Part shown: one piece after another, positions 21,016-31,967 of the stretch
Numbering within the stretch: the first letter of the stretch is position 1
Layout: each line of letters opens with the position of its first letter
Program-made: the position numbers and the translations under genes
Assembly: GCA_963576785.1 (NCBI GenBank)
Contig: OY756150.1
Location: 2,074,050 to 2,138,049, forward strand
DNA: 64,000 nt
Reading direction: 5' to 3'
Source of the DNA: Chlorophyllum brunneum
Taxonomy: Eukaryota > Basidiomycota > Agaricomycetes > Agaricales > Agaricaceae
Notes under the pieces: generated by a model
What the model was told of the DNA's origin: nothing
What the model saw: only the letters and a program-made list of their open reading frames with translations
Databases searched by the model: none

Positions 21016-24000
21016 GCGCAAACCCGCGAGCCAATAAAACTAGAGTTTCTGTTTTATCACACAATAGACGATACGTGATTCCCCAAAAACGAAACTCTAC
21101 GCGCGAACTTCTCCTCGACTCAACAATCCAAACAAGAAAAGGACGCAAACCAATTACAACTCTGGTAGACTCCGGATGCACCCACACGTGCATAGCACAA
21201 CGAACAGTAGAAAAAGAACAGATCCCGACTAAAGCCCTGGAAACCCCAATCAAAGTAATCAATGCCAATGGAACGGAGAATAGAAAGGGGGAAATAACAG
21301 ACAAAGCACAATTGGTACTAAACAACGGCAACCACACGGAACAAATCGATGCTCTAGTAACACAATTAGAAAGCGCGGACTTATACCTGGGACACGATTG
21401 GCTGGTTAAACATAACCCGGAAATCGATTGGAACAATCATGTCATACGATTCACGAGATGTCCAGAAGATTGCAAAATATCACATAGTGACATACAGTTC
21501 AACGAGAGAATACGGACAGTCAAGGAACACATTGAAGAGAAAAAGGCGGACCGGACGGACGATGAAGATCTACCACCATACCTCCGACAGTACACCCATT
21601 TATTCAACAAAAAGAACTTTGATAATCTACCCGCACATACGGTATGGGACCACGAGATAAATCTGTCAGAGGATGCACCTCCGGTACTGCAGTCCAAAGT
21701 TTACCCAATGACAGTAACGGAAAAACAGGAACTACAAAAATTCCTCGACGAAAACCTCGCCTCAGGACGTATCAGACCATCACAATCCCCCTACGCCACC
21801 CCATGCTTCTTTATACCAAAAAAAGACGGAACAAAACGCCTAGTACAAGATTACAAGAAGCTGAATGAACACACTATCAAAGATAAAACGCCACTACCAC
21901 TTATAAGCGAAGTTCTAGACCGACTAAAGGACGCAAAAGTGTTTAATAAGCTCGACATCATTTGGGGATACAACAACGTCAGAATCAGGAAAGGAGACGA
22001 ATGGAAGGCAGCGTTCGTGACAAACAACGGATTATTTGAACCTACAGTCATGTTCTTCGGAATGAGCAATTCACCGGCAACCTTCCAAAGAATGATGAAC
22101 ATGATATTCCGAGAACTATTACATGAAGGAACGCTTGTCAACTACATGGACGATTTCGTCATTCCAGGAACCACACAGGAAGAACTCGAGAAAAGAATGA
22201 CACGGTTCTTAGATATTGCAGCCAAACACCAGCTCTACTTCAAACGATCAAAATGTATGTTCGACGCGAAGGAAATACCCATACTGGGCTTTGTGGTAGG
22301 ACAGGGCAGCGTTAAAATGGAGGAAGAGAAGGTGAAAGCAGTAAGGGAATGGCCAACACCCAAATCCGTGAAGGATGTCGAAAAATTCCTTGGCTTTGCA
22401 AATTTCTACCGACGATTCATACAAGACTTCAGTAACATAGCGACACCACTACATGAACTCAAAAAGAAAGACGCGCAATGGTCATGGTCAGAACGGCAAC
22501 AGCAAGCATTTGAAAAAATCAAGAAGAAAATAACGAACGAACCAGTACTAGCAATGCCCCGAGATAAAGGACAATATAGAGTGGAAGTAGACGCATCAGG
22601 ATACGGAGTAGGAGCAGTACTATCACAAGACCAGGATAACCAATGGCACCCAATCGCCTTCCACTCAAGAACAATGACACCGGCAGAACGAAATTACCAA
22701 ATCTACGACAAAGAATTATTGGCAATCCGAGAAGCAATCAAAACTTGGAGACAATACCTACTCGACGCCGACAAACCATTCGAGATATAGACGGACCACA
22801 AGAACTTGGAATATTTTAGGAAACCGCAACAACTCACCGGGCGACAAGCGAGATGGCAACTGGAACTACAGGAATATCACTACACGTTAAAACACATACC
22901 CGGTAAAACAAACACAAAAGCAGATGTGTTATCAAGACTAGCGAAAACGGACACAACCAGGGACAACACAGATATCACGCTATTACCCGACCACTTATTC
23001 GACAACACTACCACCGAGATCAGACGGATGTGGGATATATCGGGAGAAGAAGACCTGAAACACCGACTACGAAAGGAGCAGAGGAGAGAAACACAGTGGT
23101 TAAGAGAAAAAGAGAAACGACCAGAGGAAATATGGGAAACTGATGGATTACCCATCTTCGAAGGGAGAATATATGTACCACCAAACACTGAGTTACGCCA
23201 AGAAATACTCCAACAACACCACGACAAAACGGACGTAGGACACCCGGGACAACACAGAATGATCGAACTCCTCAAAAGGACATATTGGTGGCCACAAATG
23301 CACAATGATGTTAAACGATACATCAAGGGATGTGACACATGTCAGCGAAACAAAATACTCCGAACACGACCTACCACACATCTCCACCCGCTACCAATAC
23401 CCACCGGACCATGGGAAGAGATATCAATCGACATGATAGGACCACTGCCAGAATTGGAGGGATACGACGTGATACTTGTCATCGTTGATCGTTTCAGCAA
23501 AATGATCAGACTACGGGCAGTTAACACCACCCTATCATCCGAAGAGTTAGGAGATATATATCGGGACGACATATGGAGACAACATGGGATACCACGCAGG
23601 ATCATCAGTGACAGAGGTCCACAATTTGCATCAAAATTCATGGTGGAACTTTGCAGAGCAACCGGCACCCAACGTAACCTATCCACGGCATACCATCCAC
23701 AAACAGACGGTCAAACGGAGCGCATCAACCAAGAGGTTGAGGCCTACCTCAGGAATGTAATCAATCATGCACAGAACAACTGGAAGAAATGGCTTAGTAC
23801 GGCAGAATTCCAGTATAACGATAAAACACATAGTGCCACAGGACATTCACCGTTCCAGATAGTATACGGACGACACCCATGGAAAGGAGACATCTCAAAC
23901 GAGATCAAGGCTCCAGCAATCACGGAAAGAATACAAGAACTACAAGACATACGCCAAGAGATGATCAAGATGCTCCAACAAAACCAGGTACAGATGGAGA

Positions 24001-24497
24001 AACGGAACAGCACAAAGCCAGAACACGAGTACCAAGCAGGAGACCAAATTTGGCTGGAAGCAGACAATATTAAGACAACAAGACCAACGAAAAAACTAGA
24101 TCACAAGAGATACGGACCCTTCCGAGTAAAGGAAAAAATAGGAGAAACAAGCTACCGCCTGGAGCTACCTGAAACATGGGCGATACACAATGTGTTCAAC
24201 AGCAGACTACTTTCCCCCTATCATAACCCCGAGTATGACAGCCAGCGCACTCCACCACCACCAATCCCCGAGATAGTCAATGATGAGGAACACTACGAAG
24301 TAGATGAAATCCGAGGACACCGCACAAAAGGGAAACAAAAACAGTACCTAGTACACTGGAAAGGATATACGTCCGAAGAAGATACATGGGAAGACGAAAC
24401 AAACTTAGACAGCGCCAAGGAAGCGGTACAAGAATTCGTAAGCAAGATTTCGAGGACGAAACCTATAAAAAGGGGAGGTAAAAAGCAGCAATTATGA
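21003..24497 (+). CDS. pol: Pol polyprotein of the chromovirus, interrupted by one TAG
   Basis: Pol has no ATG of its own at the beginning; its frame is -1 to gag and opens upstream of the gag stop, so it is probably made by frameshifting. Domains in order: aspartic protease (DSGCTHTC near 21.17 kb), reverse transcriptase (YMDD at 22.14 kb; FGMSNSPATFQ), RNase H (VEVDASGYGVGAVL at 22.58 kb), integrase zinc finger (H-x-H to CDTCQRNK), DDE core (SIDMIGP, SDRGPQF, HPQTDGQTERIN) and a C-terminal chromodomain (YLVHWKGYTSEEDTWE at about 24.35 kb) that would steer insertion to marked chromatin. A TAG at 22788-22790 replaces the Trp expected before TDHKNLEYF; the frame then continues unbroken. This copy therefore cannot make a full Pol without readthrough. 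Confidence 0.93.
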
Positions 24498-24594
24498 ACA
24501 ACAAACCTCGCATCTCAAGTAACCACTACACTCACCGCATCACTCGTGGTATTCACTTCACCCTTGATTTTGCCAACTATCTCTACAACACACC

Positions 24595-25431
24595 ATGCCC
24601 GCCGAACGCCAACTTACCCCGTATCCCTACCTCAAAGAATTCGAAGAACTCGTACCAGAAAGGACCAACCATGAAGAAATCGTAGAAGGAGAAACACTAG
24701 TCGACACCATAATACTATTGGGAGCAGCAGTAAAGGCAACCCAAGAAGGAGCCTCGAAAATTATGGACACATTATCCGACGCCACTCCAAGACTCAATCA
24801 GTTCATCATCGACGAAGGAAGGAGAGACCAACTGGAGAGGCACTTGTATGAGATTAACGACGACTTGCAACTCCTCGTTATCTCCAACATACGAGCTCGG
24901 ATGCACAGTATCCTTGTAGCTCTAGCCGAACGACTCAATACGTACGAATCAAGAAGCACAGATAACCTCTCCCACCACATCGTTAACCGACTACTCGTTA
25001 GCAACGACCCGTTCCCCATCCAACATCACATCTGCCACACATGCGAACAAAAGACTCAAGAAAGAACCGTCGCCGACCAACTACTCCACCCCGACATCGA
25101 AGAAGAAGTCGCTCACCTCCAGACCATACTCACCACGGTAGTACCCCCCATCACACCCATGACTTTCCACCCACCGACAGGATATAATACGTTGAAATCA
25201 GAAGGTGAGAAGGACAACGATTACTGGAAGGACATCGTGTACAAACTGTTAAGCAACCACACCAACGACAACACCACGTACAACAATCACACCCACTTCC
25301 TGTTCAAAGAAGGACTGCCACACGCACCCCTCTGGATTGGCTTACGCCGTGTTGACAAAGCACCTCTCATCGGAGGAAACAAGAAGGACTTGGCCAGAGC
25401 CCTGGGCGCGGCCATACCTATGAACGAGTAA
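24595..25431 (+). CDS. Extra ORF of the chromovirus, function unknown
   Basis: An intact ORF of 278 residues from ATG 24595, in sense with gag-pol, between the pol stop and the 3' LTR. Composition and codon choice (A-rich, many ACC, GAA, GGA) match gag-pol rather than host genes, which suggests it is an original part of the element. The protein is mostly polar and predicted helical, with a possible coiled coil around DEGRRDQLERHLYEIND and the following 40 residues, a CHTC pair near residue 148, and a basic-hydrophobic end (LWIGLRRVDKAPL). There is no signal peptide, clear membrane segment, zinc knuckle or envelope-like arrangement. I do not recognise it. It could be translated from a subgenomic RNA or after reinitiation. 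Confidence 0.8.
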   Translation: MPAERQLTPYPYLKEFEELVPERTNHEEIVEGETLVDTIILLGAAVKATQEGASKIMDTLSDATPRLNQFIIDEGRRDQLERHLYEINDDLQLLVISNIRARMHSILVALAERLNTYESRSTDNLSHHIVNRLLVSNDPFPIQHHICHTCEQKTQERTVADQLLHPDIEEEVAHLQTILTTVVPPITPMTFHPPTGYNTLKSEGEKDNDYWKDIVYKLLSNHTNDNTTYNNHTHFLFKEGLPHAPLWIGLRRVDKAPLIGGNKKDLARALGAAIPMNE

Positions 25432-25525
25432 ACACTCGTCGCGTTTTATTACCATCACCAAATCCCATATGCCTTACTCTACAAAGGACCTTTACAGTAA
25501 TACGTATCATGAGGACATGAAGCTT

Positions 25526-25538
25526 GAAAAGGAGGTAT
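25526..25538 (+). promoter_or_regulatory. Polypurine tract of the chromovirus
   Basis: GAAAAGGAGGTAT directly abuts the 3' LTR. It is the expected start site for plus-strand DNA synthesis. Confidence 0.7.
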
Positions 25539-25838
25539 TGTTACGAATCATAGACCGTTCATTCCTATCATGCGCCCGTTACCTCATGTACTCTCATACT
25601 CATTTCATCTCCTGTATCACCCTAGAGGCTGTGCCTCCTACCTGACTCGTTCTACTCGTCTCCTCTGACTCCGTTACTCGACTCCCTTATTATTAGCCTC
25701 TACCACTAGTATATAAAGTGTAGTAATACTTGATGTATTCCTTACACTTTACCAATCGTATCATCCCTTCTTCCCTTCTCTACTTCCTTTCCTTTATCCA
25801 AAGGCTTGCAACCTGAGTCAGAGACTAAGGTCATAACA
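25539..25838 (+). repeat. 3' LTR of the chromovirus
   Basis: 300 bp, identical to the 5' LTR except for three CpG-to-CpA changes. Its end is 18 bp upstream of the start codon of the seven-helix pseudogene, so its promoter would point straight into that gene. Confidence 0.95.
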
Positions 25839-25856
25839 CCATTCCCCCAGTTCTCA

Positions 25857-27086
25857 ATGGACAACACTCCCCCTCTTCAGGGCATATTGCTACTTGATGC
25901 AGAATTTGACCTTATCAGTGCCACAACTCTGAGTGGTGTCCTCTGTGGCATTGCACTTGCCCTCTACTGTCTCTATATCCAATCATCACTGTCCTGGCTT
26001 CAGGATCCTGACAGAAAAAAGCAAATGAGGTTCATGCTGGCATATACCTCAGTCATCATGCTCTGTGGACTTGTTTATCTGGGGTCAAATATTTGGGTCA
26101 TCCAAGAAGCCTATATTCACCATAGAAATTTTCCTGGAGGGCCATTTGCATATGAAGCAATGGTTTTGGAGATGCAGCTATTGATACTTGTGGTTTATGT
26201 CCCTGAACTCATAATCCATGTGTTATCATCAGCAATTCAGGTAAGCCAATAGTTTGTCTTGTTCTCAAAGTAGTAAAATCTGCATATTTATAAAGTTCAA
26301 GATTTGGTGTTTGTAAGGAAAGCAATAAAGTATGCCAATCTTGTCATAATTCTGCCACTACTATTTTTGTTTGCTGTTACAGGTAAGTTGTTTTGGAATT
26401 TCTACTTGGCTTTATTGACTCAATGTTGAGACTGCAGCATTGCACATCTCTATGATCATATCAGGGTTCAACCCTGAAGCTAGAGAGGCAAAAAATCTGC
26501 AGAATATAACAATTGCTGCCTTTGCACTTCAGACTGCAAATACATTGCTTGTTACAGTGCTAATAATTGCATATCTTATTTTCACTCACAGGCACAATAC
26601 AAAATCAATGGGTATGCAGGTCAGAGACATCTAATTGAAATAATCCTAATACAGGAACTTACAAGACAATCTCAGTTCAACAAACAATATGTGAACATTA
26701 TAACAATGCTTGTTGAATCCTATACTCTAGAATCCACATGGTCATTTATTTCCCTAGTTCTTTCTATTATTGGACATCCTTCATTTGCACTTTTTACTAA
26801 TTGTCAGTCCTACATTGAAGTGAGTTGAGGGTTTATCACTTTTTGAACAAAAGTTGACTAATATATGTCTTATGTGAAGATAATTGCATATCTTCTTGTA
26901 GTCTATAGGGTTTCAGTTGGGTGTAGTTGGAACTCAGACACAGGACGGAAGCTTAGCAGTCTACAATGGAAACATGCTACACAGTCTGGTGCCACTAATC
27001 AGACTGCTACACAAACTTCCCAGGTACAATTACCAGAGATTGATGTTGTAGATTCTGTATCACCTGCATTGCAGTCAACTGTTTAG
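25857..27086 (+). pseudogene. Seven-helix membrane protein, damaged copy B
   Basis: Exon 1 (25857-26240) is open and closely matches copy A at 1836-3079, including MDNTPPL, the DRKKQMRFMLAYTSVIML helix and the identical exon length of 384 nt. In exon 2 (from about 26.31 kb) a Trp codon has become TAA and seven bases are missing, so the frame is lost. Later exons are still recognisable: the LIIAYLIFTHRHN segment, the YIE exon end and the final IIAYLLVVYRVS exon ending in a stop at 27084-27086. Like copy A, it has almost no CpG. Its promoter side is cut off by the chromovirus. Confidence 0.82.
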
Positions 27087-27189
27087 TAGTTGTTATTGTA
27101 TTGGAGGAGACCCCATATTCTCCACAAACCAGGCATCTTTTGGAATATTTATTCTGAATTTACATTATTGATGTATGCACCGTGATGCA

Positions 27190-27910
27190 TGCAAGTTGTG
27201 ACTACACATGTTGTTGTGTTCCAGACACTCCGATCTGATGGCTTCCACATTCCCACTGCCGTTCAACGACACTCCGCCTTCACTGCATGGTTTGCGGCTG
27301 CGTTTCGGGTTGTCGGTGTGGTGCAAAGGCTGGGTGCTAACCTCCCAGGCCTCCACATCATCCTGGATTTGGACTCGGATTTCCGGACTTGCGGTGATAG
27401 TAAAATACCTACGTGCTGGGGACATTCATTCACCAAGGACAGCCCCTATCCTGATAGAGTCTATGCAAAACTGTATGTCACTCGAGTGGAAGCATTGCGT
27501 TGTGCACGTTCAGGCCCGGAAGACAGGTTGGAACATTGTGGCATTCCCTTCTCAATTAATTAATTAATACATAGTTCTTAGATTATGTCAGGTACCTTGG
27601 CCATAAGAAGGCCAAGAGAATTCCTCAAGGCAGAGGACACTCTCTGAGATGTTATGTCCTGTGAGGCGAGAAAATGCACCGTGTATGTTTCCCTCTTTAT
27701 CTGCCTTCTAGCAACGAATGACTAACAGGCCACGGTACTGGCGCCACTGACATTGCCCAGAGTCTCTCCGTCATCACCTAATTCACTATCGGTGTCGCTG
27801 TCATCATCCCCAATCTTCCCACCAAGGAGCCAAAGACAGCTCCCTTTGGCAGGCTATGAAACTGCGCTACAACATCTTTGCTGAGTTGTCAGGTTTCGTA
27901 CACAAGGATG
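27190..27910. pseudogene. Relics of the two genes that follow the seven-helix gene in copy A
   Basis: 27.40-27.58 kb (plus) matches the VEWKR...VQARKT block at 868-1419, and 27.82-27.90 kb (plus) matches the edge gene around KEPK and the NCAT-like segment. At 27.73-27.83 kb the minus strand instead carries the acidic tail seen at 15.8 kb (DDDSDTDSELGDDGE). The two pieces meet in opposite orientation at the AAGGAGCCAAAG sequence, which suggests a rearrangement. No intact frame remains. Confidence 0.5.
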
Positions 27911-28299
27911 AGGGCGGGTTAGTTGGTCAGAAGTCAAGAAGCGCAACTTCCATTCACAGCTTTGGACGGAACACAACCACATAACTCGAACCAGACCTAG
28001 AAACATGGGTACGGAGACAAACGGGGTGGGGTTAGGATGCCTGTCCATTCCCTGAAAATCCTATCGTGACCATCACTAGGTAGCCTCTCTCTCCCGACGA
28101 GAATTTGGCCCGGATTTGGCCACTACTGTTTTGGCGATCTCTCAATTGTCCCGAGCATGGAAGAGGTGATACCGGTGGTAAAGGGAACGGATTCGAGGCG
28201 CGGATGAACGAAGGATTGGCTCAGGATTTGGTACAAAAGATGGTGTAGGAGCGTAGGACTACACCAGAGAATTGTGAATAAACCAAAGTTCAAGGATGT

Positions 28300-29390
28300 T
28301 CAATGAGGAAGGCGTAGGGGATGAGCTGCAGACAAACTCGTTGTGCCCAGCGGTGATGCAACGCGCCTCACCACGTGTAGTCAGGGAATGGCAAGTATCC
28401 CTTCATTCCGATACGAATATATGGTTGAGGTGAGTTGTCCATCCTTGCCGGAATACGTCATCAGTCCACGTTTTTCCTACGGATTTCTAGAGAACTCGTT
28501 CGTTCTCGGGACTCTCACTCCGACCTTGTTATTTAAATGGAGAAACTACAGAGCATTTGACGTTGCCGAATGCGCCCATCTTCAAACCCGAGCATTGGTA
28601 AGACGTTTTGCTTACTCCTAAGGCTGCGATCGCTGAAGCACTAGCAGGGTACTTCCTAACCTGAAAGGACACTCAACTCCATCCATTCATTCACCACCGA
28701 AGCAAGGAAGTCGAGGGAGGAGTGTTCAATATAGTGACGATTATGGGGTATCATCTAGGCTATGGAGGCTCGTTATGCATCGCTCGGTGCTGAGCTCTTC
28801 GGAACCTTCAGAAAAGCACGACGATGGACTGGAGCATCTAGACTTCGAAATACGGAATGACCCATCCAGGCCAGACCACAGTCCCAAGTAAACAAGCTTT
28901 TCGATCCACTATCCCATCCAGACCGTACTATAAAGGTTCATCACACGCCCAATGTTCCATCCTAAATGTCGACTGGCATAGTCGAGCAATAACTGCCCTC
29001 CACGCCCAGATCCGCACTCTTCGGGTCTTTCCGTACGACGATGATTCCCGGTCAACGATCCTGTGTCGCTGCCTTCATACAGGACTCGCCATGATGATGA
29101 TACCTGTGCTCTCAGTTGCTGTGGTACGAGGCTTGATCCTCCTGTCCACCAGACTATCTTGGACCCGGACCCGTACTGGTATCCCCTGTGGCAACGGCAA
29201 CCTGGCTACATGATGGGTTTCTTGATTCAGCGGAACCTGGACAAAAACGCACGGCACGTTCCTACGTCGAACGTCGAGGTCGACCCGAGACTTCGAAAGT
29301 GACAAGCATCGCCCACGTTTGTACTTGCCAAAGCGGTACACCGGAGTTGGTGTGGGCATCATAGTGATATATTGTTACGATCGTGCTAAA
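28300..29390. repeat. Low-copy repeat, inverted partner of 3.43-4.78 kb
   Basis: Collinear in reverse complement with 3.43-4.78 kb over about 1 kb. On the plus strand a frame near 29.15 kb reads DPDPYWYPLWQRQPGYMMGF, and one near 28.76 kb reads MEARYASLGAE. These look like remains of exons, but stops and frame changes separate them. I cannot name the original gene. Confidence 0.5.
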
Positions 29391-29790
29391 ATGCACTTTT
29401 TCTAGGCTTCAGCGCTGTTCAGTTGAGGTGTGGTGGGGGGCACACAAATATAATATAAGTGCAGGTAGGAGGAACGCCACTCGGAGCTCTCGATAAGCCG
29501 TTTGCTCGTACGAGGGGTACGTTAAGGTCAGGCGCCTCATCGTCCAATTCGGCGTATTTCAGGTGTCGAGGGTAGAACTTGATGTAAAAACTACGTGTGG
29601 GTGGAGTTAGTAAATATACCCAACGAATGGTGATGAATCGACATACGCGAGCGCGAAGCAGAACCACTGAATTGTCACTTACACACCCACTATCACCTCA
29701 AGACACTTTCCCCAACTCTACACCACCAACTTTCGTCAAAAACGACAACCAACGATTAGCGAAAGGTAAGGTACGACAATATGACAACGG
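29390..29790 (-). repeat. Second copy of the FYIKFYPRHLKYAELD block
   Basis: Direct repeat of 16.09-16.50 kb. The peptide is better conserved than the surrounding DNA. Downstream on the minus strand the frame MMPTPTPVYRFGKYKRG (29.3 kb) could have been its next exon. Confidence 0.5.
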
Positions 29791-29799
29791 GGTGCTATC

Positions 29800-30433
29800 G
29801 TGAAAGAATGGGTCAGCATAGTTTCTTCGGTTTGGCCCAAACCAAAAAGGATAAATGTACTCTGAACGACGAGGGACTGACTGAACGTGGAAGGACAATC
29901 TTGCGAGGTCTCCGGGGTATGGGTTCAGTAGGGACAGTAGTCTCTTGAATCATAATATTATCGTTTTCGCCATAGTGGAAAGGAATTAGGTCTGAGATAT
30001 CTTTCACTTCTTCGATGAACGCCAAACAGGGAAGGCGAGCCAAGCTCAGGGGTAACTCCGAGCCGTGACAAAATCCAAGCAAGATGTGGTAAGCCCTCCA
30101 CCCACAATGCAGGTCGGTAAAGCTAACGATTTCGGGGCATTGAATTCGGTAATGACCTTGATTGCAAGCCAGACAAAGCGGACGATGTCTTGAAGTCCTT
30201 GCAAGGCCGGAGCGAGCCTGTACATTTAGTGAGGAATTGAATGCTTGCCGAGTAAATCAGAAACGAACCCAAGGTTCGCTTCAGCGTAGCTGAAGATACC
30301 TCGATGTTCCAAACCGCCAAGGAGACTTGAGCAAGGACCTGTCGTGTTGGTCCTCGGGGGCAAGCATTAGAGGAGTATACTTGATGAGGCCCTTGCACAC
30401 TGCATCCCCCTCTAAAACTCCGCCTCTTCCTCG
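29800..30433 (-). other. Possible extra exons, not assigned
   Basis: Two plausible minus-strand coding stretches (RLAPALQGLQDIVRF near 30.2 kb; SDLIPFHYGENDNIMIQET near 29.95 kb) look protein-like, but I could not join them with clean splice sites to each other or to the gene starting at 31967. They may belong to a separate small gene. Confidence 0.3.
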
Positions 30434-31967
30434 TCATTTATTGGCCTCCCCTCCACGTTCATCACCAGCTCCAGTGGCATCTTGATCATACTCCTCGCCA
30501 TGCACCTTCATCTTCTTCGTGGCCCTGTTTGGCTTCCTCTTCACCTTCGGCTTGGCCCACCTAAGCGCACTCGGGACAGGAACGATACCAGACTGTTCGC
30601 CTACGGCTTCAAGTACCTCTGGTCCCTCCTTTCCCATGACCTCAGTTTCCTCACTCTCGACGTCGTCTTGCCCTATTACTTCCGCCGCTTGAGTATAGGA
30701 CGGAAGTTGGGCTTCTTCGTCGTCATTCCCAAGAAAAGTTGCGGGGAGTGGCTGATCATCACCGAAGACCATGGTGAACAAGTCCATGATGTTGTCCCAG
30801 TCATTAGCCTCTTGAGGCTTTCCTGTGGTTTGTGATGGAGAAGTAGCAAAAAGATGGGAGTCGTTGGTCATCTTAAAGAGTTCTTGGATGAAGTTGGGCC
30901 TTGTTTCGTGATTGGTGATGACTTTTTCAGGGCTGGTAGGTTCGAAATCCAGGTTGAGAAAGCCAGCGGGGCGGGGAATCTCCTCCTCCGCTTCGAAATC
31001 ATCGAAGACGAATTCGCCCACCGCAAAGTAATCTTGGCCACCGCTGAGGATTAGGGCGTCATCGTCGATACCGACATCCCTCATTTCAGCTAGTAAACTC
31101 TTGCCGATACCCGCCATCTCTGTCTCTGATACCAACGTGTCCGCGTAGGTCTCATAGGACATAACTTTAGAGTCGTCGCACGTATCAAATGAAGAAAATA
31201 GATGAGGGGCAACGGGAGAGGACTGGGCCAAAGGGGCCCATACTGAGGCGCATTATGATCAAGTAGCCAGTACGAGAAATTGAAAGGGCTTACATTCTGC
31301 AATGTCACCTCGTGTAAAAACCCTCGACTGTTGCTTCTTCCCTCCGACAACGACCCTCGCCCGTCCTTCCTTCCTCCTCAAAATCATCAAATACCGGATG
31401 TAGCCTATAATAATTGCGTCGCAGTTAGCCATCATGACTTGCGCAACCAAGTAGAGTGGATGTCTTACCCTTCCAGGCTGCCTTCTTATCTTTCACCTCC
31501 TTCACGTTCATCCTCTTTCTGTGGACCCTTTGAGAGACGTTCGCTCTCACCTGCCTTGATACCTCGCCGGCACCAGTCGACGACAGCGACTGAACGCGTA
31601 TGCGCTTAGTCGGCCGTGGACCAGGCAGAGTCTTGATGGCATCATCAAGTGCGATGTGGGTTTGAGATAAAGGGAACTGGGGCCTGAGAGGATACCACTT
31701 GTCCCTTGCTGCGGTCCCAAGGGAGGGCACCCGCCGAGTACGAAGGCCCAGACCGCGGCCGAGACTACAATGGCAGCCCACTGTACCACAGAGACAGGCA
31801 ATTCCAAGTCCTATCCATGGACCCGGAAGCGGAATTGGCGGAGGAAGTGGGGCGGAAAGAGGGAGAAGGAGGAGGCCGGGTGAAGGGGAAAATCCTGAAG
31901 GGTCTCCGTCGTCGGCCAGAACGGTGCCACGGCCCCCGGTACCTCTTGGAACTTTAACGCGAACCAT
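30434..31967 (-). CDS. Unknown protein with basic and acidic regions, probably nuclear
   Basis: Three exons join in phase: complement of 31470-31967 (possibly 31469), 31294-31404 and 30434-31242, about 472 residues. Both introns have GTAAG donors; the first has a CTAAC branch motif. A basic helix-rich region spans the first junction (RVHRKRMNVKEVKDKKAAW then GYIRYLMILRRKEGRARVV and KKQQSR). The long last exon is acidic (DDDALIL, EFVFDDFEAEEEI, DNIMDLFTMVFGDD) and ends in a basic cluster WAKPKVKRKPNRATKKMKV that resembles a nuclear localisation signal. No domain is recognised. The N-terminal 100 residues are low-complexity Pro/Leu/Gly and may hide an intron or a later true start. Confidence 0.55.

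Larger units (their letters stand above)
19351..25838 (+). mobile_element. Ty3/gypsy chromovirus, complete, with an extra ORF
   Basis: A full-length LTR retrotransposon of 6488 bp, bounded by 300-bp LTRs and a 5-bp target duplication CCATT (19346-19350 and 25839-25843). Order: LTR, primer-binding site, gag with two zinc knuckles, pol (protease, RT, RNase H, integrase, chromodomain) in the -1 frame relative to gag, an additional 278-codon ORF, polypurine tract, LTR. The LTRs differ at only three positions in 300, so insertion is fairly recent. The plus strand is A-rich through all three genes, unlike the host DNA. A single stop in the RNase H region disables this copy. It landed 18 bp upstream of the start codon of seven-helix copy B. 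Confidence 0.95.

Noticed and set aside
20500..21436. Minus-strand ORFs of 160-173 codons in the chromovirus
   Set aside because: They are antisense shadows of gag and pol without any motif.
24595..25431. Reading of the extra chromovirus ORF as an envelope gene
   Set aside because: There is no signal peptide, membrane anchor or cleavage site, so an envelope function is not supported.
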